Shown here: positions 1-10,032 of the stretch, in pieces | How positions within the stretch are numbered: position 1 is the first letter of the stretch | How the letters are laid out: each line of letters opens with the position of its first letter | Assembly (NCBI GenBank): GCA_963793005.1 | Contig: CAWBYP010000002.1 | Span: forward strand, 1,550,001 to 1,614,000 | Reading direction: 5' to 3' | DNA: 64,000 nt | Origin: RPQJ01 sp963793005 | Lineage (GTDB): Bacteria > Pseudomonadota > Gammaproteobacteria > Steroidobacterales > Steroidobacteraceae | The notes under the pieces: generated by a model | What the model was told of the DNA's origin: nothing | Database searches by the model: none | Seen by the model: the letters and a program-made list of their open reading frames with translations, nothing else | Position numbers and translations under genes: made by a program

Positions 1-1
1 G

Positions 2-2293
2 CTCAACGCGGCCTGCGGCCCGCGGCAGCCGCGGCCGGGCCGGCTCGCTCTGGTTTCGCAGTCTGGCGCGCTCTGCGCCGCGGTCATCGACTGGGCGCGC
101 GACCGCCAGGTGGGCTTCTCGACGGTCATCTCGACGGGAATCGGCACCGACATCACGCTGGGCGAGACCCTGAATTTCCTCGTCCAGGACGCTGCCACCG
201 ACAGCATCATGCTCTACATGGAGGGCGTCGACGACGCACGCAGCTTCATGAGTGCGCTGCGGGCGGCGGCACGCGTGAAGCCAGTCGTGGTGATGAAGGC
301 GGGCCGCCACGCGGAGCGGCCCGACGTTGCAGCGTTCCATACCGGATCGATGGTCGGGGCAGATGACGTGTTCGACGCTGCGATGCGTCGCGCGGGCGTT
401 TTGCGGATCCGCGACCTCTACGACCTGTTCTCGGCCGCGGCCACGCTTGGGGCCGGCGCCCGGGTGCGCGGCCACAGGCTGGCAATCGTGTCGAATGCCG
501 GCGCTCCCGGCGCGCTGGCCGCGGACCATGCAGGTGATCGCTGGCTGCAGTTGCCGCGGCTTGGCGAGGACACGGCAGCGCAGCTGCGGGCGCTGCTGCC
601 CACCGGCGACGCACAGGCGAACCCGGTCTACGTCCGGGCCGACGCAGATGCCGGACAGTTTGCATCTACCGCGCGCATCGTGCTCGAGGACCCCCGGCTG
701 GACGCGCTGCTCGCGATTCTCGCGCCCTATGCACTGACGGACCCTGACAAGCTCGCGACCGAGCTGGTTGCCATCGCCGCCGGGAAACGCAAGCCAGTGT
801 TCGCCTGCTGGATGGGCGGAGAGTCGGTGGCGTCGAGTCGCGACATTTTTGCGGACCACAAGCTCCCGAGCTACTCGACGCCAGAGTCCGCGGTCGACGC
901 GATTGCCGCGCTCGCGCTCCATGCGGCGAACCAGGAACAGTTGCTGCAGGTGCCGGAACCCCTGGGGCCGATGGCGACTCCGGACAGGGCCGCTGCCCAG
1001 GCCATCATCGACGCCGCGCTGGAACAGGACCAGGAGTGGCTGGACCCCGCGCAGTCGATGAGCGTGCTTGCGGCATTCGGTATCCCGGTCCTGCACAGCG
1101 TGCGCGCGGATTCTCCATCCAGGGCTGTAAAGGCAGCGCGCCGAGCAGGCTTCCCGGTCGCGATGAAGATCCTTTCGCCGGACATTCCCCACAAGACCGA
1201 CGTCGGGGGCGTTCGACTCGGCCTCGCCGACGAGGCTGCAGTCCGCAGTACCTACGCCGCAATGCTCAGGCAGGTCGCCCGCGCACGGCCGGACGCGGTG
1301 CTCGACGGCGTATTGATCGAGCCCATGTACGGCCAGGGCCAGGGTCGCGAGGTCATGATCGGCGTGGTGCGCGATCCGGTGTTCGGGCCGGCGATCAGCT
1401 TCGGTCTCGGGGGCACGATGGTCGAGGTGGTGCGCGACCGGGCCGTAGCTCTTCCGCCGCTCAATTCGTTCCTGGTGCGCGATCTCATCAGTCGCACGCG
1501 CGCCAGCATCGCGCTGCAGCCACTGCGTGGCGCGCCGGCTGCGGACGAAGAAGCCGTCGAGAACATCCTGCTCAGGGTCTCCGAACTCGTCTGCGAAATG
1601 CCCGACATCGGCGCGATCGACCTGAACCCGGTGATCGTGACCGAACGCGGCGCGGTCGTCGTGGATGCGCGGCTCGGCGTGCTGCGCAGCCCGCCTGCGG
1701 CGCTGCCCTACGCGCACGTCGCAATTCATCCCTATCCCAGCGAGCTGGTGCAGCGCATCGACCTGCAGGGCGGCACAGTAGCCACGATCCGGCCGATCCG
1801 CCCGGAAGACGCGGCGATCGAGGTCGCATTCGTGCACGGCCTGTCGGAGCAGTCCAGGTTCCTGCGCTTCATGTTCACCGTGCACGACCTCTCGCCGGCG
1901 CAGCTCTCGCGATTCACGCAGATCGACTACGACCGCGAGATGGCGCTGATTGCCGTGATAGACACGCCCGACGGCGAGAAGCAGATCGGCGTTGCGCGCT
2001 ACATCACGCTCGCGGACGAAGAGACCTGCGAGTTCGCGATCGTGGTCGGCGACGACTGGCAGGGAAAGGGGCTCGCGCGCCGGCTTTTCGGCATGCTGAT
2101 CGACATCGCGCGCGGTCGCCGGCTCAAGGTGATGACCGGGGTGACCTTGCGGGAGAACTCCCGGATGCTCGACCTGGCCCGTGCGAAGGGCTTCGGAATA
2201 AGGACGGACGAGGAAGATTCGTCGCTGGTCCAGATGACACTGGACCTGCAGGCGGCGGCTGCCACGGCCAGCGCGAGCCCTTGCAACCCGTGA
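2..2293 (+). CDS. Pat/YfiQ-like acyl-CoA synthetase (NDP-forming)-GNAT fusion, 5' truncated by the window
   Basis: Probable protein lysine acetyltransferase: an acetate-CoA ligase (NDP-forming)-like body fused to a GNAT domain, the architecture of Pat/YfiQ enzymes that modify acetyl-CoA synthetase and other proteins from acetyl-CoA. The frame is open from base 2 with no start seen. The residues before the GTG at 110 (RLALVSQSGAL) already match the ligase domain, so the real start and the N-terminal CoA-binding domain lie upstream of the window. Counting from the codon at 110, an ATP-grasp domain spans about residues 320-540 (PHKTDVGGVRLG) and a GNAT domain about 560-710, with an acetyl-CoA loop GDDWQGKGLARR. 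Whether the ligase half is catalytic cannot be judged here. The next gene, a channel-like protein, starts 85 bp downstream on the same strand. The family is certain; the targets are unknown. Confidence 0.88.
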   Translation, partial: LNAACGPRQPRPGRLALVSQSGALCAAVIDWARDRQVGFSTVISTGIGTDITLGETLNFLVQDAATDSIMLYMEGVDDARSFMSALRAAARVKPVVVMKAGRHAERPDVAAFHTGSMVGADDVFDAAMRRAGVLRIRDLYDLFSAAATLGAGARVRGHRLAIVSNAGAPGALAADHAGDRWLQLPRLGEDTAAQLRALLPTGDAQANPVYVRADADAGQFASTARIVLEDPRLDALLAILAPYALTDPDKLATELVAIAAGKRKPVFACWMGGESVASSRDIFADHKLPSYSTPESAVDAIAALALHAANQEQLLQVPEPLGPMATPDRAAAQAIIDAALEQDQEWLDPAQSMSVLAAFGIPVLHSVRADSPSRAVKAARRAGFPVAMKILSPDIPHKTDVGGVRLGLADEAAVRSTYAAMLRQVARARPDAVLDGVLIEPMYGQGQGREVMIGVVRDPVFGPAISFGLGGTMVEVVRDRAVALPPLNSFLVRDLISRTRASIALQPLRGAPAADEEAVENILLRVSELVCEMPDIGAIDLNPVIVTERGAVVVDARLGVLRSPPAALPYAHVAIHPYPSELVQRIDLQGGTVATIRPIRPEDAAIEVAFVHGLSEQSRFLRFMFTVHDLSPAQLSRFTQIDYDREMALIAVIDTPDGEKQIGVARYITLADEETCEFAIVVGDDWQGKGLARRLFGMLIDIARGRRLKVMTGVTLRENSRMLDLARAKGFGIRTDEEDSSLVQMTLDLQAAAATASASPCNP

Positions 2294-2378
2294 GGCCCAG
2301 GAATACCGTCCGGTCGGAAGTGCGCGTCGAGACAGGGCTGGACCCGCGCGGCTGCGTTGGCTGAACGAGGAACGCACG

Positions 2379-3146
2379 ATGAAACTTTCCGCGGAAAAAC
2401 TCGGCGCGAAACGCCTCTACCCTCAATGGAGATTCCTGCAACTGCTGCTGGTGTTCATCTTCTGGATGCTGGTATATCCGCGCATCGAACGTACCCTGGT
2501 CGCGCACCTGGTACTGCAGGTCCTGCTGCTCGACCTGCTGCTGGTGACAATCTGGGCGACGCCAGAATGGGGCCGCGTCCACCGTCTGCTTATCGGGTTC
2601 CTGCTGCTGGCGATCGGAGCGTCGGTCATCCGCCACCTCCACCTTCCGCAGGAGTGGATCCGCATGGACGAGACCGTGCAGGGGCTGCTGCACCTGCCGA
2701 TCCTCGCGGCCTGCGTGGTCGGGATACTTACCTTCGTTTTCCGCGCCGAGCGACCGACTCCGGACGGGATCTTCGCGACCATCGTGGCCTACCTGCTGGT
2801 AGCGATGATATTCGGCCAGTTGTATGCCATCGCCATGGTCTGGAACCCGGAGGCCCTGCACCTGACCGTGCCGCTGGACCAGCTGACACCGCAGGCCCGC
2901 GGCGGCGAAATCCTGTATTTCAGCATCGCGACGATGTCCACGGTCGGCTACGGGGACGCGCTGCCGACGTCGGAATTCACACGCATGACAGCCGCAATCC
3001 AGGCGGTCTTCGGTCAGTTCTATGTTGCCGTGATCGTGGCCGTGTTCGTGGGCATGTACGCGGCGCAGGCGCAGGACGAAATCAGGACACGGCGTGCGCA
3101 GGCGAACCGCGACGACGACCAGCGGGACCCCGACGCGGCGAACTGA
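2379..3146 (+). CDS. Potassium-channel-like membrane protein (Ion_trans_2 pore)
   Basis: Integral inner-membrane protein of 255 residues with a canonical potassium selectivity filter, TVGYGD, at about residues 189-194, preceded by a pore-helix-like stretch (ILYFSIATMS). Hydropathy by eye gives about five hydrophobic segments before the pore (near 17-35, 43-60, 67-84, 103-120 and 131-150) and one after it (near 205-225). This is a six-segment monomer rather than a two-TM KcsA-like one. I see no arginine-rich voltage-sensor helix and no cytoplasmic RCK/TrkA-N domain; the C-terminus is a short charged tail. The ATG is preceded by GAGG 9 bases upstream. Function is inferred from the filter: a potassium-selective pore of unknown gating. 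It may be co-transcribed with the upstream Pat-like gene. Confidence 0.85.
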   Translation: MKLSAEKLGAKRLYPQWRFLQLLLVFIFWMLVYPRIERTLVAHLVLQVLLLDLLLVTIWATPEWGRVHRLLIGFLLLAIGASVIRHLHLPQEWIRMDETVQGLLHLPILAACVVGILTFVFRAERPTPDGIFATIVAYLLVAMIFGQLYAIAMVWNPEALHLTVPLDQLTPQARGGEILYFSIATMSTVGYGDALPTSEFTRMTAAIQAVFGQFYVAVIVAVFVGMYAAQAQDEIRTRRAQANRDDDQRDPDAAN

Positions 3147-3230
3147 CCGGCCGGCCGGGACGTGGGCCTGGGCCTATTGGCCCGGCCTGGCCGCGCGGTA
3201 GGCGTCACACGATCCCCGTTGCCCGCAGGT

Positions 3231-4490
<1,260 letters not shown>

Positions 4491-4852
4491 GCAGATACCA
4501 TCGCGCTTCTCCCGCAGGGCGGGAACCGGAGGAAGCGTCATTGATTCAATGACAGGATCGGGGGCGCGAAAGTGCAGACCACGATGAGTCTGCAGGAGGA
4601 GCCGCGGATAGAGGGGACATTCTCCTTTTTCGTCACAGACGAAAAAGGAGAATGTCCCCTCTGTCGAAGAGCCTCGGGCGCAGACCGGACTGCGCAGCGG
4701 CAAACTTGCGGCGCATCTTGCCCGAAACGGTGGTCGATTACCTGACTATCAATGTTTCCGCTTAAATATCAGATGGTTACCTTCTCAGGCCTGTGGCTGC
4801 GCCGGTGTTCTACGCAGCTTTCCGAGGCGGCGCGGGCGCCACTGGCGGCAGC
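4491..4852. other. Intergenic region between rhlE and exoD
   Basis: No protein gene is supported here. The stretch holds the palindrome at 4610-4662 and an AT-rich patch at about 4739-4785, unlike the GC-rich surroundings. Because rhlE is read leftward, its promoter should lie in this interval. TTGATA-like and TATTTA-like hexamers occur on the minus strand in the AT-rich patch, but not at 16-18 bp spacing, so no promoter is claimed. Confidence 0.5.
4610..4662. repeat. Perfect 25-bp inverted repeat with 3-base loop (GGGGACATTC family)
   Basis: The left arm 4610-4634 and right arm 4638-4662 are exact reverse complements around a 3-base spacer (ACA). The arm core GGGGACATTC is followed by a CCT(T)TTTC-like run. 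The same core begins both arms of the palindrome at 24933-24985, so these are two copies of one short dispersed element. It resembles REP-type palindromes moved by RAYT transposases, but no RAYT gene is present and this is not proven. As RNA it would form a very stable hairpin on either strand upstream of rhlE. Confidence 0.8.
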
Positions 4853-5527
4853 TCAGTTGCCCACGAGCCTTGAAAACCACCCGCCGACCTGGCTCATCAC
4901 GCCCTCGGCATTCATGCCGACTCGCAGCACCAGCCAGAGCAGCGCGCCGATATACAGCGAGGAAATGCCGGCCACCAGGTAGCCGATGAGCAAGAGCATG
5001 CCATCGCGCTCCGCCATGCCAAGGCACAGCAGGATGATGGCGATCCCCGGCAGCGTGTTGGCCAGCGGCACGAACGGCAGTGGCGCCATCAGCAGCAGCA
5101 CCGAGATCACGATGGTGACGCCGTGCAGCGAGTTCACCAGCGCCGACCCAGTCAGCGCCAGAAGTCTCGGCTTCACCAGGTGTTCGACGCGCGTGGCTGC
5201 CCCCCCGGCCCGGCCCAGCACATGTTGTACGGTCGCGCTGGGAAGCTCGTGATCCAGCAGGCGATCCGGCAACCACGGCAGCCTGCCCAGGATCACCGCC
5301 ACACCGACCAGCAGCATCGGCGTGCCAAGCGCGGTGCTCATGAATGGCAGCGAGACCGGGATCAGGAACGGCATCGCCAGTATGGCGCTGAACACCAGCA
5401 GGCCCTGTTCGCCGACGTGGACCAGCAGTTCCCGCAGCGTAACCGTGTGTCCACGCACCGCGGCAGCCGTGGCCGCAAGTGCGTCGGAAAGTCGTACGTC
5501 TGGATTGCGGAACTGGACTGCGGTCAT
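4853..5527 (-). CDS. ExoD family membrane protein
   Basis: Inner-membrane protein of 224 residues matching the ExoD family, named for a Sinorhizobium exopolysaccharide mutant; the biochemical role is unknown. Diagnostic stretches are an N-terminal LRELLVHVGEQGLLVFSAIL-like segment, the conserved PFLIPVSLPFMST motif, and the central membrane block MAPLPFVPLANTLPGIAI followed by LCLGMAERDG. About four to five hydrophobic segments lie between residues 40 and 215. The ATG at 5527 is divergent from the DUF502 gene at 5648, leaving a 120-bp shared promoter region. The downstream side is the 362-bp gap before rhlE, so it is probably monocistronic. The family call is firm; the function is not. Confidence 0.85.
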   Translation of the reverse strand: MTAVQFRNPDVRLSDALAATAAAVRGHTVTLRELLVHVGEQGLLVFSAILAMPFLIPVSLPFMSTALGTPMLLVGVAVILGRLPWLPDRLLDHELPSATVQHVLGRAGGAATRVEHLVKPRLLALTGSALVNSLHGVTIVISVLLLMAPLPFVPLANTLPGIAIILLCLGMAERDGMLLLIGYLVAGISSLYIGALLWLVLRVGMNAEGVMSQVGGWFSRLVGN

Positions 5528-5647
5528 GGTTGTTGCCGGCTATCATTCGGGTCGGGCGCCAGCGCGTCAATCGAACAATGTCCACAATCGACCCTCGCCG
5601 CCTCGATCCATCGTACTGCCGGGCCAGGGCCGCGATCGGAGAATGCC

Positions 5648-6259
5648 ATGTCGCGAATCGGTGATTTCCTGAAGACGACGATCATCGGCGGGCTGCTGTT
5701 CCTGGTGCCTGCAATCCTGCTGGTCCTGGTCCTGCGCCATGCCATGGCGTTTGCCGGCAAGATAGCCAAGCCAATCGCGGCACTCTTCCCGGATAGCCAG
5801 GTGGCCGGGGTCGCGGTCGCCACGATCGTCGCGGCGCTGGTGCTGCTGCTGATTTCGTTTCTCGCCGGACTGGTTGCCCGTACCACGCCCGGGCGCCGCC
5901 TGACGAACTGGTTCGAGGAGTCGCTGCTGGGGAACCTGCCTCAATACCGAATGGTAAAGACCATGGCAGAAGGCCTGACGCAGGTCGAGGATGCGTCCGG
6001 TATCCAGCCGGCACTGGTCAGCATCGAGGGGGGCTGGCAGATCGGCTACGTGCTGGAGGAACTCCGCGAAGGCTGGGTCGCGGTCTTCATCCCTCAGTCG
6101 CCGACTCCGATGTCGGGCAATGTGATGTACATGCCGTCAGTGCGGGTACGCCCGCTGGACATGCCGATGGCGTCGGTAATGATGCTGGTCAAGCGCATGG
6201 GCGTGGGCTCATCAGTCGCGCTGGGCGGAACGGACCTGACGCCGGTCGCGGAGGGCTGA
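5648..6259 (+). CDS. DUF502 family membrane protein
   Basis: Protein of 203 residues with the hallmarks of DUF502: an N-terminal TM (IIGGLLFLVPAILLVLVL, about 12-30), a second TM near 60-82, the NLPQYRMVKTMAEGL-like motif, and a C-terminal soluble part with PTPMSGNVMYMP. The family is widespread in proteobacteria and has no established function. The ATG at 5648 follows GGAG at 5637-5640. The frame is open far upstream, but that overlaps the divergent exoD gene and has no family similarity. The stop codon is 3 bases before the start of the FAD dehydrogenase gene, so the two are probably one transcript. Confidence 0.87.
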   Translation: MSRIGDFLKTTIIGGLLFLVPAILLVLVLRHAMAFAGKIAKPIAALFPDSQVAGVAVATIVAALVLLLISFLAGLVARTTPGRRLTNWFEESLLGNLPQYRMVKTMAEGLTQVEDASGIQPALVSIEGGWQIGYVLEELREGWVAVFIPQSPTPMSGNVMYMPSVRVRPLDMPMASVMMLVKRMGVGSSVALGGTDLTPVAEG

Positions 6260-6262
6260 GCG

Positions 6263-7861
6263 ATGCTTCGCTACAAGGCGGACGTCCTGGTGATCGGGTC
6301 GGGAATCGCGGGCGTGACCGCCGCGCTTGAACTCCTGGACCGCGGCCGGCGAGTGCTGCTCATCGACCGCGACATCGAGCAGAACATGGGTGGCCTCGCG
6401 AAAGAGAGCTTCGGAGGCATATGGTTCGCGGACACGCCGCTGCAACGCCGCTATGGCATTCGCGACAGTGCGGAGCAGGGCCTGCGCGACTGGCACGCCT
6501 TCGCCGAATTCGGGCCCGGCGACCGCTGGCCGCGCGCCTGGGCCGAAGCCTACGTGCAGCGCGGCAACGAGGAAATCTTCGACTGGCTGCGTGGGGTCGG
6601 CGTGCAGTTCATGCCGATGCCGCTCTGGGTCGAGCGCGGGCTGCACACGCCGGGTAACTCCGTGCCGCGCTGGCACATCGTATGGGGCACCGGCCACGAA
6701 CTCGCCGTCGTGCTGAACCGCCGGTTGCTGTCACATCCTCGCAGCAGGCTGCTCGAACTCCGCTTCGAACATCGAGTCGAGTCACTCACCGTCACGAATG
6801 GCCGGGTGACCGGCTGTCGCGGTGAGCTGGAGGGCACGGGACAGCAGTTCGAGGCCACTGGGGAATCGGTCGTGATTGCTGCCGGCGGCATCAACGGCAA
6901 CCTGGCTCGCGTCCGCGAGAACTGGCACGCGGACTGGGGCCGCCCACCGGAGACGATCCTGAACGGCTCGCACAAGTACGCGGACGGGCGACTGCACGAC
7001 GCGGCCTCCGCACTGGGCGCCAGCGTCACGCACCTCGACTGGCAGTGGAACTACGCGGCCGGCGTACATCACTGGCAACCGCGCAAGCCCATGCACGGAC
7101 TGTCGCTGGTCCCGCCGAAGTCGGCGCTGTGGCTCAACTGGCGCGGCGAGCGCATCGGCCCGATGCCGCTGGTGACGGGATTCGACACGCACGATCTCGT
7201 CGCGCAGATCTGCAGGCAGCAGCGCGCCTATTCGTGGCAGTTGTTGAATCGCCGCATCGCGTTGAAGGAGCTCGCGATCTCGGGTGGTGAATTCAACCCG
7301 GCGTTCCGCGAGAAGAAGCGCTTGCACGTCGCGCGCGACATGCTGCGAGGCAATCGCTGGCTGTACGGCGAGGTGACGCGCAATTGCCAGGACTTCGTGG
7401 TCGCCGACACGCTGCCGGAGCTGGTGGAAAAGATGAACGCGCTGGTGGGCGACGGGTCCGTGGACCTCGCGACCGTCTCGGACGCAGCCACCGCCTACGA
7501 CTCGCGCATCGACGCCGGTCCGCGATTCCACGACGACGAGCAGTTGCGCCGCATCGAGTTCGCGCGTCGCTGGATCGGCGATCGACTGCGAACCTGCAAG
7601 TTCCAGAAAATCCTCGATCCGAAGGCAGGGCCGCTGGTCGCGATCCGCGAGTTCATCATCAGCCGCAAGAGCATGGGCGGTCTCGTTACGGATCTCGACT
7701 GCCGCGTGCTCGACGGTTCAGGCGAGCCGATACCCGGCCTGTACGCGGCGGGCGAGTCGGCCGGCTTCGGCGGCGGCGGCATGAACGGCAAACGTGGCCT
7801 CGAGGGAACTTTCCTCGGCGGATGCCTGTTGGGCGGACGAATCGCCGGACGCACAGCCTGA
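6263..7861 (+). CDS. FAD-binding dehydrogenase (3-ketosteroid-dehydrogenase/fumarate-reductase flavoprotein superfamily)
   Basis: Flavoprotein of 532 residues. The N-terminal Rossmann FAD motif is VLVIGSGIAGVTAALEL (about 9-25), followed by a conserved acidic strand end (LLIDRD) and an ENMGG-like loop. The C-terminus carries the second FAD-contact block GLYAAGESAGFGGGGMNG (about 493-510), with GLEGTFLGGCLLGGR close to the stop. This layout matches the family generically annotated as FAD-binding dehydrogenase and related to 3-ketosteroid delta-1-dehydrogenases and fumarate reductase flavoproteins. The substrate is unknown: no steroid catabolic genes lie nearby, so a steroid role should not be assumed. 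It follows the DUF502 gene after 3 bases. Confidence 0.85.
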   Translation: MLRYKADVLVIGSGIAGVTAALELLDRGRRVLLIDRDIEQNMGGLAKESFGGIWFADTPLQRRYGIRDSAEQGLRDWHAFAEFGPGDRWPRAWAEAYVQRGNEEIFDWLRGVGVQFMPMPLWVERGLHTPGNSVPRWHIVWGTGHELAVVLNRRLLSHPRSRLLELRFEHRVESLTVTNGRVTGCRGELEGTGQQFEATGESVVIAAGGINGNLARVRENWHADWGRPPETILNGSHKYADGRLHDAASALGASVTHLDWQWNYAAGVHHWQPRKPMHGLSLVPPKSALWLNWRGERIGPMPLVTGFDTHDLVAQICRQQRAYSWQLLNRRIALKELAISGGEFNPAFREKKRLHVARDMLRGNRWLYGEVTRNCQDFVVADTLPELVEKMNALVGDGSVDLATVSDAATAYDSRIDAGPRFHDDEQLRRIEFARRWIGDRLRTCKFQKILDPKAGPLVAIREFIISRKSMGGLVTDLDCRVLDGSGEPIPGLYAAGESAGFGGGGMNGKRGLEGTFLGGCLLGGRIAGRTA

Positions 7862-7909
7862 CCGAAGAAGCCGGCAGACTGGCCGGCCGCAGACGCAGTA
7901 GCGTCGCGT

Positions 7910-8515
7910 TCAGCCGAGCGCCGAAAACTTGTCGGCATCCCGCCCCGACATCTTCTTCACCCTGAGTCCGAAGAAGACCTTCAGCGCACCGACCACGACG
8001 GCCCAGCACGCGATCACGTAGACGATCGAGACGCCGCCCGCGAGCGGGTTCTTGAACACCAGCACGCCGAACAGCACCGAGAGCGCGCCCGCCGCATACA
8101 GGATCCACTCGCGGTTCGTTGCCTTGCGCACCTTGTAGCCCATCAGCAGCAGGAAGACTCCAAGCAGGATCGCCTGGATTGCAACCAGGTAGATCAGCGC
8201 CACCATGCTCACCGGCGGGTTGAGCAGCGCGTACCCGCCCACGGCGAGCCCGAGGATGCCCATCAGCAACATCACCCACCAGCCGTCCTTCTCGCGGTGC
8301 TGCAGCGCACCCAGTGCGTTGAACGCCCCGTCCACCAGGATGGAGGCTGCGAAGAACATCGCGAGCACGAACAACGCGAGTCCTGGATTCACGAACGCAA
8401 GCAGACCGAAAATCACGCTGGCGACGCCCCCGACCACGAAGACCCACCATGTGCGCCGGCAGAGAACATGCGCGCTGGCATTGAGGCTTCTCATCATCAC
8501 GTCGCGGCCAGCCAT
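7910..8515 (-). CDS. HdeD family (DUF308) membrane protein
   Basis: Protein of 201 residues with six regularly spaced hydrophobic segments arranged as three similar helix pairs, as in HdeD/DUF308 proteins. Characteristic stretches are GVASVIFGLLAFVNPGLAL near residue 30-48, GLAVGGYALLNPPVSMVAL in the middle and GALSVLFGVLVFKNPLAGG toward the end; each repeat contains a G-x-x-x-x-x-NP turn. HdeD of E. coli is linked to acid resistance at high density; the function here is unknown. It is convergent with the FAD dehydrogenase (48-bp gap) and divergent from trmB. Confidence 0.87.
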   Translation of the reverse strand: MAGRDVMMRSLNASAHVLCRRTWWVFVVGGVASVIFGLLAFVNPGLALFVLAMFFAASILVDGAFNALGALQHREKDGWWVMLLMGILGLAVGGYALLNPPVSMVALIYLVAIQAILLGVFLLLMGYKVRKATNREWILYAAGALSVLFGVLVFKNPLAGGVSIVYVIACWAVVVGALKVFFGLRVKKMSGRDADKFSALG

Positions 8516-8593
8516 GTCTTGCCCCCTGGCGCACAGTCACGCCGTATGATTGGTGTTTCAATCCTGTCAACGGACTGTATCGGCTTGTCACCC

Positions 8594-9313
8594 GTGATTC
8601 CAGATGACCCGGTCACCCCGGGCGTGCCGGAGCCCGCTGCGCTGCACCGCCGTGGCATAAAGAGCTTCGTGGCGCGAGCCGGCCGAATGACCAGCGCCCA
8701 GGAGCGGGCCTGGCAGGAGCTGTGGCCCCGCTACGGCGTCGACGACCAGGGTGGCCTGCTCGACCTGCGCACGCTGTTCGGCCGTGAGGCGCCGCGTACG
8801 CTCGAGATTGGCTTCGGCAACGGCGAGTCGCTGCTCGCGCTCGCCGCCGCGCGGCCGGATCAGGATTTCCTCGGCATCGAAGTGCACCGGCCCGGTGTCG
8901 GGCACCTGATGCTGCGCGCGGAGGCGCTGGGGCTCACCAACCTGCGCATCGCCTGCCGGGACGCAGTAGAGGTGCTCGACCAGCAGGTTGGCGGCGCTGT
9001 GCTGGACGCCGTCCTGCTCTACTTCCCGGATCCGTGGCCGAAGAAGCGGCACCACAAGCGACGCATCGTGCAGCCGGCGTTCGTCGACCTGGTTGCCCGC
9101 AAGCTCAAGCCCGGCGGCCGCTTCCGGCTTGCCACCGACTGGCAGAACTACGCGGAGCAGATGCTCGAGGTGGCCGGCGCGTGCCGAGCGCTGGAGAACG
9201 AGTTCGACGCGGGCTACGCGCCACGACCCGACAGCCGGCCGCTCACGCGCTTCGAGAACCGCGGACAACGCCTGGGCCACGGCGTCTGGGACCTGTCATT
9301 CAGGAAGATATAG
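8594..9313 (+). CDS. trmB: tRNA (guanine-N7-)-methyltransferase TrmB
   Basis: SAM-dependent methyltransferase forming m7G46 in the tRNA variable loop. Visible motifs are IKSFVARAGRMT at the N-terminus, the SAM motif TLEIGFGNGESLL, FLGIEVHRPGVG, the catalytic-region FPDPWPKKRHHKRR, and the C-terminal HGVWDLSFRKI ending. The start is uncertain. GTG at 8594 gives 239 residues with 21 residues before IKSF, as in the E. coli enzyme; an in-frame ATG at 8546 would add 16 residues. Neither has a strong ribosome binding site. The 3' end overlaps the convergent marC gene by 14 bp. Confidence 0.93.
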   Translation: MIPDDPVTPGVPEPAALHRRGIKSFVARAGRMTSAQERAWQELWPRYGVDDQGGLLDLRTLFGREAPRTLEIGFGNGESLLALAAARPDQDFLGIEVHRPGVGHLMLRAEALGLTNLRIACRDAVEVLDQQVGGAVLDAVLLYFPDPWPKKRHHKRRIVQPAFVDLVARKLKPGGRFRLATDWQNYAEQMLEVAGACRALENEFDAGYAPRPDSRPLTRFENRGQRLGHGVWDLSFRKI

Positions 9314-9926
9314 CGCCCCGGATACCATCGAGGACGAACTGCGAGGCGAGTGCAGCCAGCAGCACGCCGAGAATGCGGCCGAGCACCGCGCCGCCGGCTA
9401 CGCCGATCACCCGCATCACCGGACCGGTCATCAGCATCAGCGCGAGCGTGATCGCGAGCACCACCAGCACGACGCCCACCTGGGCGAAAAACTGCAGCGA
9501 GCCGGGCGACACGCCGGCGAACGCGAGCAGGATCGTGGCAATGGCGCCGGGCCCCGCGATCAGCGGGAATGCGAGCGGAAAGACGGAGATGTCGCCACGA
9601 TGCTGGGCCTCGGCATCCTCGCCGGGCGTGATCGACCTGACTCCGGAGGGCCGCGCGAACACCATTTCGATCGCGAGCAGGAAAAGCAGGATGCCACCGC
9701 CCACCTTGAACGCATCGACGCTGATGCCGAGTACACGCAGCAAAGACGTGCCGCCTGCTGCAAACACCAGGCAGACGGCGCTGGAGATGCCGACCGCCTT
9801 GATCGACATGCGCCGGCGGTAGCCGTCGTCGGCTCCTTCGGTCAGGCCTGCGAGCACGGGCAGCAGAGACAGGGGCTCCACCACCACCAGCAGCACAACG
9901 AAGAATTTGACGAGTTCGTCGAACAT
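9300..9926 (-). CDS. MarC family integral membrane protein
   Basis: Inner-membrane protein of 208 residues of the MarC (UPF0056) family, formerly linked to multiple antibiotic resistance and now of unknown function. Six hydrophobic segments are visible. Conserved stretches are VVEPLSLLPV near the start, FPLAFPLIAGPGAI in the middle and a C-terminal LGVLLAALASQFVLDGI. The frame extends 11 codons upstream to 9959, but MFDELVKFF is the usual family N-terminus, so the start is placed at 9926. It overlaps trmB by 14 bp tail to tail. Confidence 0.88.
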   Translation of the reverse strand: MFDELVKFFVVLLVVVEPLSLLPVLAGLTEGADDGYRRRMSIKAVGISSAVCLVFAAGGTSLLRVLGISVDAFKVGGGILLFLLAIEMVFARPSGVRSITPGEDAEAQHRGDISVFPLAFPLIAGPGAIATILLAFAGVSPGSLQFFAQVGVVLVVLAITLALMLMTGPVMRVIGVAGGAVLGRILGVLLAALASQFVLDGIRGAISS

Positions 9927-10032
9927 TGGCAGTCCGCGCATTCCGCTACTTGAACTCACCCCCCAGCAGGACTACAAGTAGGGTGAGGTCGCACAGAGAA
10001 TACACGCACGGCGATCGGTAGAGGTTGAGACC

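Noticed and set aside
1036..2364. 442-codon open frame inside the Pat-like gene
   Set aside because: Arg/Gly/Ala-rich shadow frame of a GC-rich gene; no family signature, and the other frame is clearly coding.
8297..8593. N-terminal extension of trmB to 8297
   Set aside because: It is antisense to the HdeD gene, and TrmB family length ends the gene at 8594 or 8546.
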